Under the pieces are notes generated by a model. The model had not been told where the DNA came from. It searched no databases and worked only from the letters and a program-made list of their open reading frames with translations. Position numbers and translations under genes: made by a program. A stretch of DNA of 35,787 nucleotides from Nitrososphaerota archaeon (GTDB lineage: Archaea; Thermoproteota; Nitrososphaeria_A; Caldarchaeales; Wolframiiraptoraceae), in assembly GCA_021163925.1 (NCBI GenBank), contig JAGGTD010000026.1, positions 1 to 35,787 on the forward strand. Direction: 5' to 3'. This document shows positions 1 to 9,302 of the stretch, one piece after another. Position 1 is the first letter of the stretch. Each line of letters begins with the position of its first letter.

Positions 1-1605
1 GGCTTGATGGACGGTCTCATCCGGATAGGTCACCACGAGCTTCCTCGAAGCTATATCTCTAATCTTGAGTTTATCTCTCTTCTCCGGAGGGATCTTCTGA
101 ACGTCGCTGATAGTCACTATTCCGACGAGCTTTCCATCCTCAACCACGGGGTAGCCTGTGTGATGATATTCCTCGAAGAGGGTTTCAAGGGCTGGGACCG
201 GCATCTCGGGCGAGAGGGTGATCACGTTTCTATTCATCACCTCCTCAACCTTGATCGAGTCCAGGATGAACGATCTACCCATCCTAAGCCTAATCCCCCT
301 TCTCTCAAGCTTTATCGTGTAGATCGAGGATCCCCTGAGAATGAGCCAAGCTATGAAGAAGCTCATGGTCGATGACGCCATTATCGGCGGAATAAGAGTG
401 AATGTCCCGGACATCTCAGGTATCATTATTATGACGTTTATAGGTGCTTGAGCGGCTCCAGCGAATAGAGCGGCCATCCCGGCCAAGGCATAGGTTGCGG
501 GCTGGGTGACTATCGACGGAAACATTGTGTGGAATAGAATCCCCAGCGCTCCCCCAAACATCGACCCTATGTAAAGGCTTGGGGCGAAGATCCCGCCGCT
601 ACCTCCAGATCCTATCGTGAAAGATGTTGCTAAGATCTTCAAGAATCCTAGGAGTATGAGGAGGGTTAAGGTGAGCTTTCCAGCCAACACCAGATTTATT
701 CCCTCATATCCAACTCCCATGATCCCATAACCAGCGTAGAATACGCCTATCAACCCCACGATCAATCCACCTATGGCCGGTTTCAGCTGGGGAGATATAT
801 TGAGCTTCTCGAAGAAGTTCTCGACGGCGTAGAAGACCTTAACCCAAAGGATCGAGAGTATTCCAAACACTACTCCGAGGAGGAGATAGAGCGGGAGTTC
901 TTGAGGCGTCCACGTGGTTAACCCCTCAGGGTTGAAGGCTGGTTTACGCCCTAAAAATGCGGAGGCAACGGTCGCTCCTATGACCGAGGAGAGGATTACG
1001 GGCATAGCGTTGAATAATCCGATACCCCTATACAGGATCTCAAGCCCGAAGAGGGCTCCGCCGAGAGGAGCGTTGAAGGTTCCGGCTATGCCTGCCGCCA
1101 ACCCGCAGACGACTAGAAGCCTCATGCTCCGCGCATCGAGCTTAAACAATTGGCCCATGATCGATCCAAGCGTTGCCCCTATCTGAGCTATAGGCCCCTC
1201 TCTTCCAGCACTCCCCCCAGAGCCTATGGTTATCGAGGAGACTATCACCTTAAGGAACGCGACCCGCTTCCTAATCCTACCACCCCTAAGGATTGCGGCC
1301 TCCATAACCTCGGGAACTCCATGGCCCTTAGTCTCTGGGGCGAGCCTCGTGATTATAGGCCCTATTATCAGGCCTCCTAGGGCTGGTAATAGGATCATTC
1401 CGAGGTTAGTCTCGCCGAAATTGAGTGAGATGTGAGGGAGGATCGTGTCGAAGAAGAGCATGCGGTTTACGGAGATCATGAGCCTGAAGAGGACGGCCCC
1501 CAATCCTCCGAGAACCCCGACCACGCACCCTAACACGTCTAGAAGAATCCATCTCCTAGCATAGCTCGGAAGCCTAGGCTTCACAGGAACCTTTAAGATC
1601 TCCAC
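1..1605 (-). CDS. ClC-family chloride channel with C-terminal CBS domain (3' end runs off window)
   Basis: Not in the supplied ORF track because it is open at the window edge. My reverse-strand translation from GTG at 1605 gives VEILKVPVKPRLPSYARRWILLDVLG..., then ClC-like GSGGSAGREGPIAQIGATLGS and a CBS-like end RDIASRKLVVTYPDETVHQA. Confidence 0.9.
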   Translation of the reverse strand, partial: MEILKVPVKPRLPSYARRWILLDVLGCVVGVLGGLGAVLFRLMISVNRMLFFDTILPHISLNFGETNLGMILLPALGGLIIGPIITRLAPETKGHGVPEVMEAAILRGGRIRKRVAFLKVIVSSITIGSGGSAGREGPIAQIGATLGSIMGQLFKLDARSMRLLVVCGLAAGIAGTFNAPLGGALFGLEILYRGIGLFNAMPVILSSVIGATVASAFLGRKPAFNPEGLTTWTPQELPLYLLLGVVFGILSILWVKVFYAVENFFEKLNISPQLKPAIGGLIVGLIGVFYAGYGIMGVGYEGINLVLAGKLTLTLLILLGFLKILATSFTIGSGGSGGIFAPSLYIGSMFGGALGILFHTMFPSIVTQPATYALAGMAALFAGAAQAPINVIIMIPEMSGTFTLIPPIMASSTMSFFIAWLILRGSSIYTIKLERRGIRLRMGRSFILDSIKVEEVMNRNVITLSPEMPVPALETLFEEYHHTGYPVVEDGKLVGIVTISDVQKIPPEKRDKLKIRDIASRKLVVTYPDETVHQA

Positions 1606-1833
1606 TTCACCCTCACCCCCTCATAGCTTTACTTGAGACTCGGCTTTAAGGTTGGAGAACCGCCTCCACGATATAGTGAAAAACATGATCAGATATATTT
1701 AACGGAGCCATCCTCAGGTTCATGCTCAAATAGTAACCTTAGGGAGATTGCGAGATCTCTGGTGTAAGAGGTCTATCGAGGATGTTGGCCAAGGTTATGG
1801 AATTAAATCTAAGCTGATCGAATATGTTTCGGG

Positions 1834-3141
1834 ATGGCGGGGCTTAGAGAATTTCTCTCCAAGCTTGACATGCTCGGAATGCTAGCGAAGATCGATAGGA
1901 GGGTCTCGACGAGATTCGAGATACCAGCCCTCATCAAGAAGCTCGACCCAAGACCGGTGATCTTCACGAACATCGATGGCCATGAAGAATTTAGGTTGGC
2001 TGCGAATATGGCGGCTGATAGGGGGCTCGTCGCGAAGAGCCTGAATATCGGCGAGGAAGAACTGCTCGATAAACTGATCCACGCAATCGAGAATCCAAGT
2101 AAGGGCGAGATCGTGAAGGATGCTCCATGCCAAGAGATAATCATACATGACCCAGATCTGAGGAGGCTTCCATTCCTAGTCTTCGGCGAGAGGGATGGCG
2201 GACCATACCTAACCGCGGGGATAGTCATAGCATATGATCCTGAATACGGGTTTAACGCAAGCTATCATAGGTTGATGCTGATCGGGAGGAATAGGCTAGT
2301 CGCCAGAATCCTCCCAAGACATCTAAACAAGTATATCGAGAGAGGGAATAGGGATGTGGCGATAACTATCGGTAATCATCCAGCGTTCATGCTCGCCTCG
2401 GCGGTCTCATGGAAGCTTGGAGTGAGTGAGCTAGACATAGCCAACACCCTAAAGCCCATGAAATACACCTGGACAGTAACGAACAATCTACTCGTCCCAG
2501 CCGACTGCGAGGTGGTCTTAGAGGGTAGGGTGACGGATGAGTGGGCGGATGAGGGGCCATTCATAGACGTCACCGGAACCTACGACATAGTTAGGAAGCA
2601 GAGGGTCATAGAGATAAATTGTATAACCATGAGGAGAGACCCAATCTTCCAGCAAATCCTACCAGCAGGCTCCGAACATAGATTCTTGATGGGAACTCCG
2701 AGGGAGGCCGCGATCTTCAAGGAGGTCTCGAAGGTCTGTAACGTTCTAGATGTGAGGCTGACAAATGGTGGATGTAATTGGCTACACTGCGCGATAAGGA
2801 TCAGGAAGAGGGAGGAAGGTGATGGGAAGAGGGCTATCGAGGCAGCCTTCAAGGCGCATAGAAGCCTAAAGCACGTGGTAGTCGTGGACGAGGATATAGA
2901 CATCTCGAATCCAAGTGAGGTTGAGTGGGCTTTAGCGACGAGAACCCAGCTCGACGAAGACCTCATCCTAAAACCCGGCGAACTCGGGTCATCGCTAGAT
3001 CCATCGGCAGATCAGGTTACGAGGAGAACTTGTAAGGCTGGAGTGGATGCCACGATACCTCTCGATAGGGATAGGGGGAAGTTTATGAGGGCGAGGATAC
3101 CTGGTGAGGATGAGCTTAGGCTTGAAGACTACATCAAGTAA
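1834..3141 (+). CDS. UbiD-family decarboxylase, probable anhydromevalonate phosphate decarboxylase
   Basis: 435 aa with UbiD-like features (GPYLTAGIVIAYDPEYGFNASYHRLMLIG, DEWADEGPFIDVTGTYD); directly followed by aconitase X large and small subunits. Confidence 0.87.
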   Translation: MAGLREFLSKLDMLGMLAKIDRRVSTRFEIPALIKKLDPRPVIFTNIDGHEEFRLAANMAADRGLVAKSLNIGEEELLDKLIHAIENPSKGEIVKDAPCQEIIIHDPDLRRLPFLVFGERDGGPYLTAGIVIAYDPEYGFNASYHRLMLIGRNRLVARILPRHLNKYIERGNRDVAITIGNHPAFMLASAVSWKLGVSELDIANTLKPMKYTWTVTNNLLVPADCEVVLEGRVTDEWADEGPFIDVTGTYDIVRKQRVIEINCITMRRDPIFQQILPAGSEHRFLMGTPREAAIFKEVSKVCNVLDVRLTNGGCNWLHCAIRIRKREEGDGKRAIEAAFKAHRSLKHVVVVDEDIDISNPSEVEWALATRTQLDEDLILKPGELGSSLDPSADQVTRRTCKAGVDATIPLDRDRGKFMRARIPGEDELRLEDYIK

Positions 3142-3153
3142 CGAGGTGGAGAG

Positions 3154-4341
3154 ATGTATCTGACTAGAGAAGAGGAGAGGATGCTGGAGGGAGAATATGG
3201 ATATGCCGTGCAGAAGTCGATGGAGATCCTCGTGGCTCTAGGAGAGATCTATGAAGCCGAGAGGATGGTAGAGATTAAGAGCGCTCAGATCTCAGGGGTA
3301 TCCTACAAGAGCTTAGGAGAGGAGGGATTAGAGTTCATAGAGGAGCTTGCCGAGGATGGGAGGGTCAGGGTCCCAACAACCCTAAACCCATGTGGGATAG
3401 ATTTAGAGAGGTGGAGAGAGCTAGGATTCCCTGAAGAATTCGCCGAGAAGCAGCTTAGGGTGATCAAAGCATATCTAAAGCTTGGAATAAAGCAAACTCT
3501 AACCTGCACGCCATACCTAGCCGGAAATAGGCCGAGGTTCGGGGATCATATAGCTTGGAGTGAGAGTTCCGCGATAATCTACGCGAACTCCGTTCTCGGC
3601 GCGAGGACGAATAGGGAGGGTGGGCCGAGCGCCTTGGCCGCAGCAATAGCTGGTAGAACCCCACTCTATGGACTACACCTGGACGAGAATAGGGTTCCAG
3701 GGATCGAGGTGAAGATCCCAAAACCTTTAAGCGGTTATGGGTATGCGGCGCTCGGATTCTTGGTCGGGAGATTGGCTGGAGACAAGATACCATTATTCAG
3801 GGGAATGAAACTCATCTCAGATGAAGAATTAAGGCTTTTAGGAGCAGCCCTCGCATGCTCAGGCGGAATACCCCTATTCCACATCGAGGGAATAACTCCT
3901 GAAGCAAAGCTGAATCCGAACATGAGGGCATCCGAGAGATATGAGGTGGAAGCAGATGAGATTAAAGAAGTCTATGAGGAGCTGAACGACCATGATGTCG
4001 ATCCAGATTTAATCTTCATCGGCTGCCCCCACTCATCCATAAGAGAGCTGATAATATTTCTAGAATTGCTCGAGGATAGAGCCGTTAAGAAGAAGACTTG
4101 GATATTCACGTCAAGGGCCACGAGGGATTTGGGGGAGAGGCTTGGAGTGGTCGAGAAGTTGGAGAGGCTTGGGGTCAAGGTTGTATGCGATACGTGTCCG
4201 ATAGTCGCGCCGATAAGAGAGCTTGGGGTGAGGTCTATAGCCACGAACTCGGCTAAAGGCGCGTGGTTCTCAAGAAACCTAAACGGCTTAAAGATAAGGT
4301 TCATGCCTATTGAGAGTCTGGTGGAGCTGGCCGTGAAATGA
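3154..4341 (+). CDS. Aconitase X catalytic domain; probable phosphomevalonate dehydratase large subunit
   Basis: 395 aa AcnX-type protein (MYLTREEERMLEGEYGYAVQKSMEILVALGEIYEAERMVEIKSAQISGVSYKSLGEEGLEF). Stop overlaps the start of the small-subunit gene. Confidence 0.88.
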   Translation: MYLTREEERMLEGEYGYAVQKSMEILVALGEIYEAERMVEIKSAQISGVSYKSLGEEGLEFIEELAEDGRVRVPTTLNPCGIDLERWRELGFPEEFAEKQLRVIKAYLKLGIKQTLTCTPYLAGNRPRFGDHIAWSESSAIIYANSVLGARTNREGGPSALAAAIAGRTPLYGLHLDENRVPGIEVKIPKPLSGYGYAALGFLVGRLAGDKIPLFRGMKLISDEELRLLGAALACSGGIPLFHIEGITPEAKLNPNMRASERYEVEADEIKEVYEELNDHDVDPDLIFIGCPHSSIRELIIFLELLEDRAVKKKTWIFTSRATRDLGERLGVVEKLERLGVKVVCDTCPIVAPIRELGVRSIATNSAKGAWFSRNLNGLKIRFMPIESLVELAVK

Positions 4342-4837
4342 TAACGTTGAAGGGTAGGGCGATATGGAGAGGGTGGGCGAGGGGTGAAGCATTAGTATCG
4401 AATCAGCCCATAAGCTTCTACGGCGGAGTAGATCCAGAGACCGGGAGGATAATCGAGAAGGGCCACGAGCTTGAGGGAAGATCGATCGCTGGAAAGATAC
4501 TTGTATTTCCTTATGGTAAGGGATCTACGGTCGGATCATACATCATCCTAAGATTGAAGAGGAGGGGAATCGCCCCGAAAGCCATTGTAAATCTTAGATG
4601 CGAGCCTATAATCGCTGTCGGCGCGATAATCGATCTACGGTCGGATCATATATCATCCTAAGATTGAAGAGGAGGGGGATCGCTCCGAAAGCTATCGTGA
4701 ACCTTAGATGCGAGCCGATAATTGCTGTCGGGGCGATAATCGCCGAGATCCCAACCATCGATAAGATAGACGTATCGATGATAAGAGATGGAGACTTGGT
4801 GGAGGTCGATGGAGAGATCTTAAGGATCTATAGGTGA
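4338..4837 (+). pseudogene. Aconitase X swivel domain; probable phosphomevalonate dehydratase small subunit, frameshifted by a 110-bp internal tandem duplication (or assembly artefact)
   Basis: ORFs 4338..4661 and 4598..4837 share the peptide STVGSYIILRLKRRGIAPKAIVNLRCEPIIAVGAII. Removing one 110-bp copy restores a single 390-nt (129 aa + stop) ORF. Confidence 0.85.
4522..4741. repeat. 110-bp imperfect tandem duplication (4522-4631 and 4632-4741), 10 mismatches
   Basis: gatctacggtcggatcata...gcgataatc occurs twice back to back with period 110. The mismatches are all at third codon positions of the encoded peptide. Confidence 0.95.
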
Positions 4838-4934
4838 ATTATGTAAGATTCATCAGATACTGCAGCCCTCATCACGGCTCAGACACTACACCCACATCAT
4901 CCATCTAAACGATCTCGATCTCACTGCTTAAACC

Positions 4935-5807
4935 TTGCTGGAAAACTTCATATCAACCTTGATGGAACTTGATCGTGTGGACGGGCTCATGGATGAGGAG
5001 CTTTTGAGAAGATTGGATCGCGTCAAGGGATTCAAGACTAGGCTTATGATAATGGGGTTCTCAGGTTGGCCCGATGCCGGGAAAGTATCATCGCTCTCGA
5101 TAAAGTATCTGGTGAGCTCCTTGAAGGCTGAGAGGATCGGGGATCTGAAGACCTCCGGATGTTATGACCTGACCTCGACCAGACCCTTGGTGGCCGTTAG
5201 TAAGGGGGTGTTAAGAGACTTCAGACTTCCTTCAAACGACCTATATCTATGGACCAGCGGAGACCATGAGAAGGCATTCCTAATCTTGATGGGATCTGAG
5301 CCGAACATGAATTGGGAGGAATACACGGAGCAGATCTTATCCATCTGCGATGAATGCATGATAAGGAGGATCTATCTGATAGGTGGAGTCCTAGACCTGA
5401 TCCCGCATACGAGGAGGCCGAGGGTTAAGGTTGTCGTGAACATGGAGAATCTAAGGCGGGAGGTGGAGGCATATGGGCTGAAGCCCATAGAGTATTATGG
5501 GCCTGCGAGCATCCACAGCCATATTATGACCATGGCCTTGAGGCGTGGGATAGAGGCGATAGGAATCTGGGGCCATAGCCCAAGCTACGTCACGATCCCG
5601 AATCCTAAGACAGCCCTCCACGTCTTGAGGAAGCTATCGACGATGCTCGACATAAAGCTAGATCTAGGGGATCTTGAGAGGAGGGCGATGGAGTTTGAGC
5701 GAGAGGTTGATGAGGCGGTTGAGAAGAACCTAGAGCTTCAGAGACTCGTTAGAGAGCTTGAGAGGAGATATGATGAAGAGCTCGGAGCACCCCCATACAT
5801 CGCCTAA
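4935..5807 (+). CDS. PAC2 (proteasome assembly chaperone) family protein
   Basis: 290 aa, TTG start; PAC2-like pattern (GFSGWPDAGKVSSLSIKYLV, YLIGGVLDLIPHTRRPRV, GPASIHSHIMTMALRRGIEAIGIWGHSPSYV) with coiled-coil C terminus. Confidence 0.8.
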   Translation: MLENFISTLMELDRVDGLMDEELLRRLDRVKGFKTRLMIMGFSGWPDAGKVSSLSIKYLVSSLKAERIGDLKTSGCYDLTSTRPLVAVSKGVLRDFRLPSNDLYLWTSGDHEKAFLILMGSEPNMNWEEYTEQILSICDECMIRRIYLIGGVLDLIPHTRRPRVKVVVNMENLRREVEAYGLKPIEYYGPASIHSHIMTMALRRGIEAIGIWGHSPSYVTIPNPKTALHVLRKLSTMLDIKLDLGDLERRAMEFEREVDEAVEKNLELQRLVRELERRYDEELGAPPYIA

Positions 5808-6313
5808 ACCTCATCTTTGATCCTGTTAAGCTCTTCAGCGAATATTTGATATGTTTTATCGTCGTATAAGCAGAAGATCACCCTCTCGATATTGCTCCCA
5901 GCCTTCAAGTAATCGACTGTGGTTCTCAACATTATCTTCGCACACCTATCCTTTGGGAATCCGAAGATGCCTGTGGAGATGGCTGGGAACGCTATGCTCT
6001 TGACCCCATGCTTCTCCGCGAGCTTGAGGGAGTTTAGGGTCGCGTCTCTAAGCTTCCTATCCTCATCTCCCTCGCCCATCCTAGGGCCGACTGCGTGGAT
6101 AACATATCTAGCCTTCAATTTCCCCGCACCGGTTATCACAGCCCCACCAACCGGACAATATCCAATCTTATCACATTCTTCTTGGATGCTCCAGCCGCCC
6201 TTCCTCAAGATCGCTCCAGCGACCCCTCCACCCATCTTAAGCCTAGAGTTCGCGGCATTGACTATGGCATCCACCTCAAGCTCCGTTATATCTCCCTTCA
6301 CGAGCTCAATCAT
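5804..6313 (-). CDS. Macro-domain protein (ADP-ribose binding / deacetylase type)
   Basis: MIELVKGDITELEVDAIVNAANSRLKMGGGVAGAILRKGG and FPAISTGIFGFPKDRCA are classic macro-domain signatures. ORF extends to 6346 but ATG at 6313 fits the domain start. Confidence 0.92.
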   Translation of the reverse strand: MIELVKGDITELEVDAIVNAANSRLKMGGGVAGAILRKGGWSIQEECDKIGYCPVGGAVITGAGKLKARYVIHAVGPRMGEGDEDRKLRDATLNSLKLAEKHGVKSIAFPAISTGIFGFPKDRCAKIMLRTTVDYLKAGSNIERVIFCLYDDKTYQIFAEELNRIKDEV

Positions 6314-6443
6314 CGATCTACCAACCCTCAACATCATCAAAATCACGTAGAATCGATCCGGCTGATAAGGATTTAACTTCAGGGGCTCGTTCTCGAAGTC
6401 GTAAATCCTTTTAAGATGGCTTCAAGCGTTAAGTCTCGGCTGA

Positions 6444-7106
6444 ATGATCTCGGTTAAGCTTCTCGAAGCAGATGAGAAGAGCGTTAGGGTTGAGCTTGAG
6501 GGAGTCCCACTCTCGATAGCGAACGCGATAAGGAGGTTCACGATAAACGAGGTTCCAACTATGGCGGTCGAGGAGATCCTATTGATAGAGAATACCTCGG
6601 CCATGCCGAACGACGTCCTAGCCCATAGAATCTCCCTAATACCATTCAAGTCCGACATAGATAGATATGTTCCACCCGAGGAATGCGATTGCGGGAGTAA
6701 GCTTGGATGCGATAAGTGCGCTGTGAGATATATCTTGAGGGCTGAGGCGAAGGATGAGCCTATAACCGTCTACTCCGGGGACATGATCCCAGAAGATCCA
6801 ACCACCACCGTGAAGCCCGTGAGCCCTAAGATCCCGATAGTGAAGCTAGCGCCAGGCCAGCGGATAGAGATGGAGCTATATGTCAGGGTTGGGAGGGGGA
6901 GGAAGAATGCGAAGTGGCAGGCTGCGATCTCATCTCTCTATGAGTCGAAGGATGGAGACCCGAATAAGAGGATACTATATGTCGAGTCTATAGGGTTTCT
7001 GCCGCCGAAGCGCATCCTAATCGAGGCCGCGAAAGCCTTGGAGAAGAAGACCTCAGAGTTCGAGGAGAAGTTTAGCAAGCTTTTAGGAGAGTTGAAGGCG
7101 GATTAA
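6444..7106 (+). CDS. rpoD: DNA-directed RNA polymerase subunit D
   Basis: MISVKLLEADEKSVRVELEGVPLSIANAIRRFTINEVPTMAVEEILLIENTSAMPNDVLAHRISLIPF; located upstream of rpl18e as in many archaea. Confidence 0.96.
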   Translation: MISVKLLEADEKSVRVELEGVPLSIANAIRRFTINEVPTMAVEEILLIENTSAMPNDVLAHRISLIPFKSDIDRYVPPEECDCGSKLGCDKCAVRYILRAEAKDEPITVYSGDMIPEDPTTTVKPVSPKIPIVKLAPGQRIEMELYVRVGRGRKNAKWQAAISSLYESKDGDPNKRILYVESIGFLPPKRILIEAAKALEKKTSEFEEKFSKLLGELKAD

Positions 7107-7146
7107 TCTTTATGATTAACCCGAGCAAAACCATAGGAGAATCGAG

Positions 7147-7509
7147 ATGGTGAGTAGGAGGAAGACGGTTAGGCCGGGGCTCAAGCTAAGCATACTCAAG
7201 GCGATCCCGAGGCCGGCGGCGAAGACCAGATTCTGGAAGAGGATAATCGAGGAGGCCAAGAGATCTAGGAGGAGCAGGAGGGTCGTAAACCTCTACAAGC
7301 TCAATAGGCTCACGAAAAGCGGAGACGTGGTCTATGTCGTCGGAAAGGTCTTGGGCTCAGGAGAGCTAGATCACCCGATAACCATAGGAGCCTTCGGCTT
7401 CTCGAAGAAAGCCTATGAAAAAATTTTGAAGGCGGGTGGAACAATCCTAACGACCGAGGAGTTCGCCGAGAGGTATCCAAGCGGTAGCGGCGTCAAGCTG
7501 ATAGGCTAG
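7147..7509 (+). CDS. rpl18e: 50S ribosomal protein L18e
   Basis: 120 aa L18e pattern (VVNLYKLNRLTKSGDVVYVVGKVLGSGELDHPITIGAFGFSKKAYEKI). Confidence 0.95.
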   Translation: MVSRRKTVRPGLKLSILKAIPRPAAKTRFWKRIIEEAKRSRRSRRVVNLYKLNRLTKSGDVVYVVGKVLGSGELDHPITIGAFGFSKKAYEKILKAGGTILTTEEFAERYPSGSGVKLIG

Positions 7510-8075
7510 AGTGGGAGAACCTCTCTGCCGAGATGAGTATTCAAGACTATCCCAGCCGACGTATACATCGCGCTCAGCCCACAGAATATCCCCTCAACTC
7601 CAGCGATCCTGAGTAGTAGAATCGATCCGCCTGTAGCGATCGTGAAGAAGGCCGCTGAGAGGAGGAAGAATAGGATCGTTAATGAGATGAAGACCGTCGG
7701 CAGGGCGAATCTAGTTATCTTAAAGGATCCGGGTGTCAGGTAGGCGGTGAAGATCCCCCACATCAACATCGCATATCCGGCCTCCACCGGGGTTAGGGTC
7801 ACAATCTTGAGCCAGTCTAGGAGGGTCGCCAGCGACAAGCCTATCCAGAAGAGGCCATAGGAGGTGAAGGCGGTTAAGCCGAAGATGTCTCCACGCCTCC
7901 CATCGATTATCCCAGCGATCACTTGAGCCAATCCACCATAGAAGAATCCATAGCAAAAGGTGATCAAAGGCACCTTGACCAGCCCAGCATTATGGAGGTT
8001 TAGGAGAACGGTCGTCAACCCGAATCCAGCGAGCCCCAGAGCTCCTGGAGAAGCCCATTCACTCCTTCCAGACAT
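7506..8075 (-). CDS. GPR1/FUN34/YaaH (SatP-like) acetate/succinate transporter family
   Basis: 189 aa polytopic membrane protein beginning SEWASPGALGLAGFGLTTVLLNLHNAG with FCYGFFYGGLAQVIAGIIDGRRGDIFGLTAFTSYGLFWIGLS. Confidence 0.9.
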   Translation of the reverse strand: MSGRSEWASPGALGLAGFGLTTVLLNLHNAGLVKVPLITFCYGFFYGGLAQVIAGIIDGRRGDIFGLTAFTSYGLFWIGLSLATLLDWLKIVTLTPVEAGYAMLMWGIFTAYLTPGSFKITRFALPTVFISLTILFFLLSAAFFTIATGGSILLLRIAGVEGIFCGLSAMYTSAGIVLNTHLGREVLPL

Positions 8076-8147
8076 AGGTATTCAGATAAATCCGTCGTTA
8101 ATAAAATGTGCCTCAGAAAGATTGGAGCGAGATTATCGTCGCTGAAG

Positions 8148-8162
8148 TCGTCAATTTGACGA
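8148..8162. promoter_or_regulatory. Perfect inverted repeat TCGTCAA-T-TTGACGA in divergent intergenic region
   Basis: 7-bp arms, 1-nt centre, between the divergent SatP-like and AsnRS-like genes. Confidence 0.5.
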
Positions 8163-8166
8163 AAAA

Positions 8167-8182
8167 GCGATACGAGTATCGC
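8167..8182. promoter_or_regulatory. Perfect inverted repeat GCGATAC-GA-GTATCGC in divergent intergenic region
   Basis: 7-bp arms, 2-nt centre, 4 nt from the preceding inverted repeat. Confidence 0.5.
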
Positions 8183-8256
8183 GATTTTACCGTCAATATG
8201 CTCAAAATCTGATAAAAAAGACAAATACATGCCTTACATGGAGATCCTAGAGGCTG

Positions 8257-9225
8257 ATGAGGGCGAGGCTTAAAAGCTTCATGGAGCTTGAGAGGATCGC
8301 TTCCATCGAGGGGCTTGGAGATGAGAGGAAATGCGCGATATTCAGGGTTAAGACCGAGATCCTAAAGACGATGACAAGCGATCTACTCGAAAAGGGATTC
8401 TACTGGATCTTGCCTGTGATGCTTTCGAGGGCCACCGACCCGCTCTGGCCCGATCCAGGTGCGAGCATAGAGAAGAGGCCTGAGCTTGAGGTCTATGGGG
8501 TTAGGGTGAAGGCGATGCAGAGCATGATCCTCCATAAGAGGGTCTTAGTCTCCCTAGGGCCTGAGAGATTCTTTATCTACTCGCCTAACATAAGGATCGA
8601 ACGTAGGGATAGGGCCCTAACCGGAAGACACCTCTACGAGTTCACCCAGCTTGAGGTCGAGGTCGCCTATGCGAGGATGGAGGACATATTCAAGATCTAT
8701 GAAGATCTCATAGCAAAGTCGATTAGGGCTGTTAAGGAGAGGCTTAGAGACGAGCTTAAACTCCTCGGAAGAGATGGGATCGAAGTCCCAGAGACTCCCT
8801 TCAAGGTCTTTAAGAGGAGGGAAGTTGAGGAAAGATATGGTGCTGACTGGGAGCTAAAGCTTTCAAGAGATCTAAGGAATCCGGCATGGGTCACGGATAT
8901 CCCGAGAGAATTCTATGACTATGAGGATGAGGAGGCTGGGGAGTGGAGGAACTTCGACCTAATCCTACCTGAGGGCTATGGCGAGGTGATCTCGGGAGGA
9001 GAGAGGGAATACGAGTATGAGAAGATGCTTAGAAAGATCGAGAGAGATGGATTGAGGAGAGAGAACTATGAGTTCATCCTAAACCTCGCTAAACGCGGAT
9101 TACTCAAGCCCTCAGCCGGAGCAGGGCTCGGGGTCGAGAGATTCATAGCGTATGTCTGCGGGGTGAGGCATGTGGCCGAAGTCCAACCATTCCCAAGGAT
9201 CCCGGGAATAGTCTCAGAGCTGTAA
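8257..9225 (+). CDS. Asparaginyl-tRNA synthetase-like protein without anticodon-binding domain (archaeal asparagine synthetase A type)
   Basis: 322 aa class II aaRS catalytic core (HLYEFTQLEVEVAYARMEDIF, AGAGLGVERFIAYVCGVRHVAEVQPFPRIPG) lacking an N-terminal OB fold. Confidence 0.82.
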   Translation: MRARLKSFMELERIASIEGLGDERKCAIFRVKTEILKTMTSDLLEKGFYWILPVMLSRATDPLWPDPGASIEKRPELEVYGVRVKAMQSMILHKRVLVSLGPERFFIYSPNIRIERRDRALTGRHLYEFTQLEVEVAYARMEDIFKIYEDLIAKSIRAVKERLRDELKLLGRDGIEVPETPFKVFKRREVEERYGADWELKLSRDLRNPAWVTDIPREFYDYEDEEAGEWRNFDLILPEGYGEVISGGEREYEYEKMLRKIERDGLRRENYEFILNLAKRGLLKPSAGAGLGVERFIAYVCGVRHVAEVQPFPRIPGIVSEL

Positions 9226-9302
9226 GAGAATTGTTGTTGAGTATAATCGTTGAGATATTTGGAGCTAGGCTTATATAGTCAGGCCATGCGGAGGTTCTAG
9301 AG

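Noticed and set aside
4-1435. Plus-strand ORFs 4..375, 914..1186, 1150..1380, 1226..1435
   Set aside because: They are antisense to a clear ClC chloride channel reading frame on the minus strand and have no recognisable domains.
4338-4837. Programmed ribosomal frameshift in the AcnX small subunit
   Set aside because: The frame change is fully explained by the 110-bp duplication. No slippery site is needed, and the product would contain a duplicated peptide.
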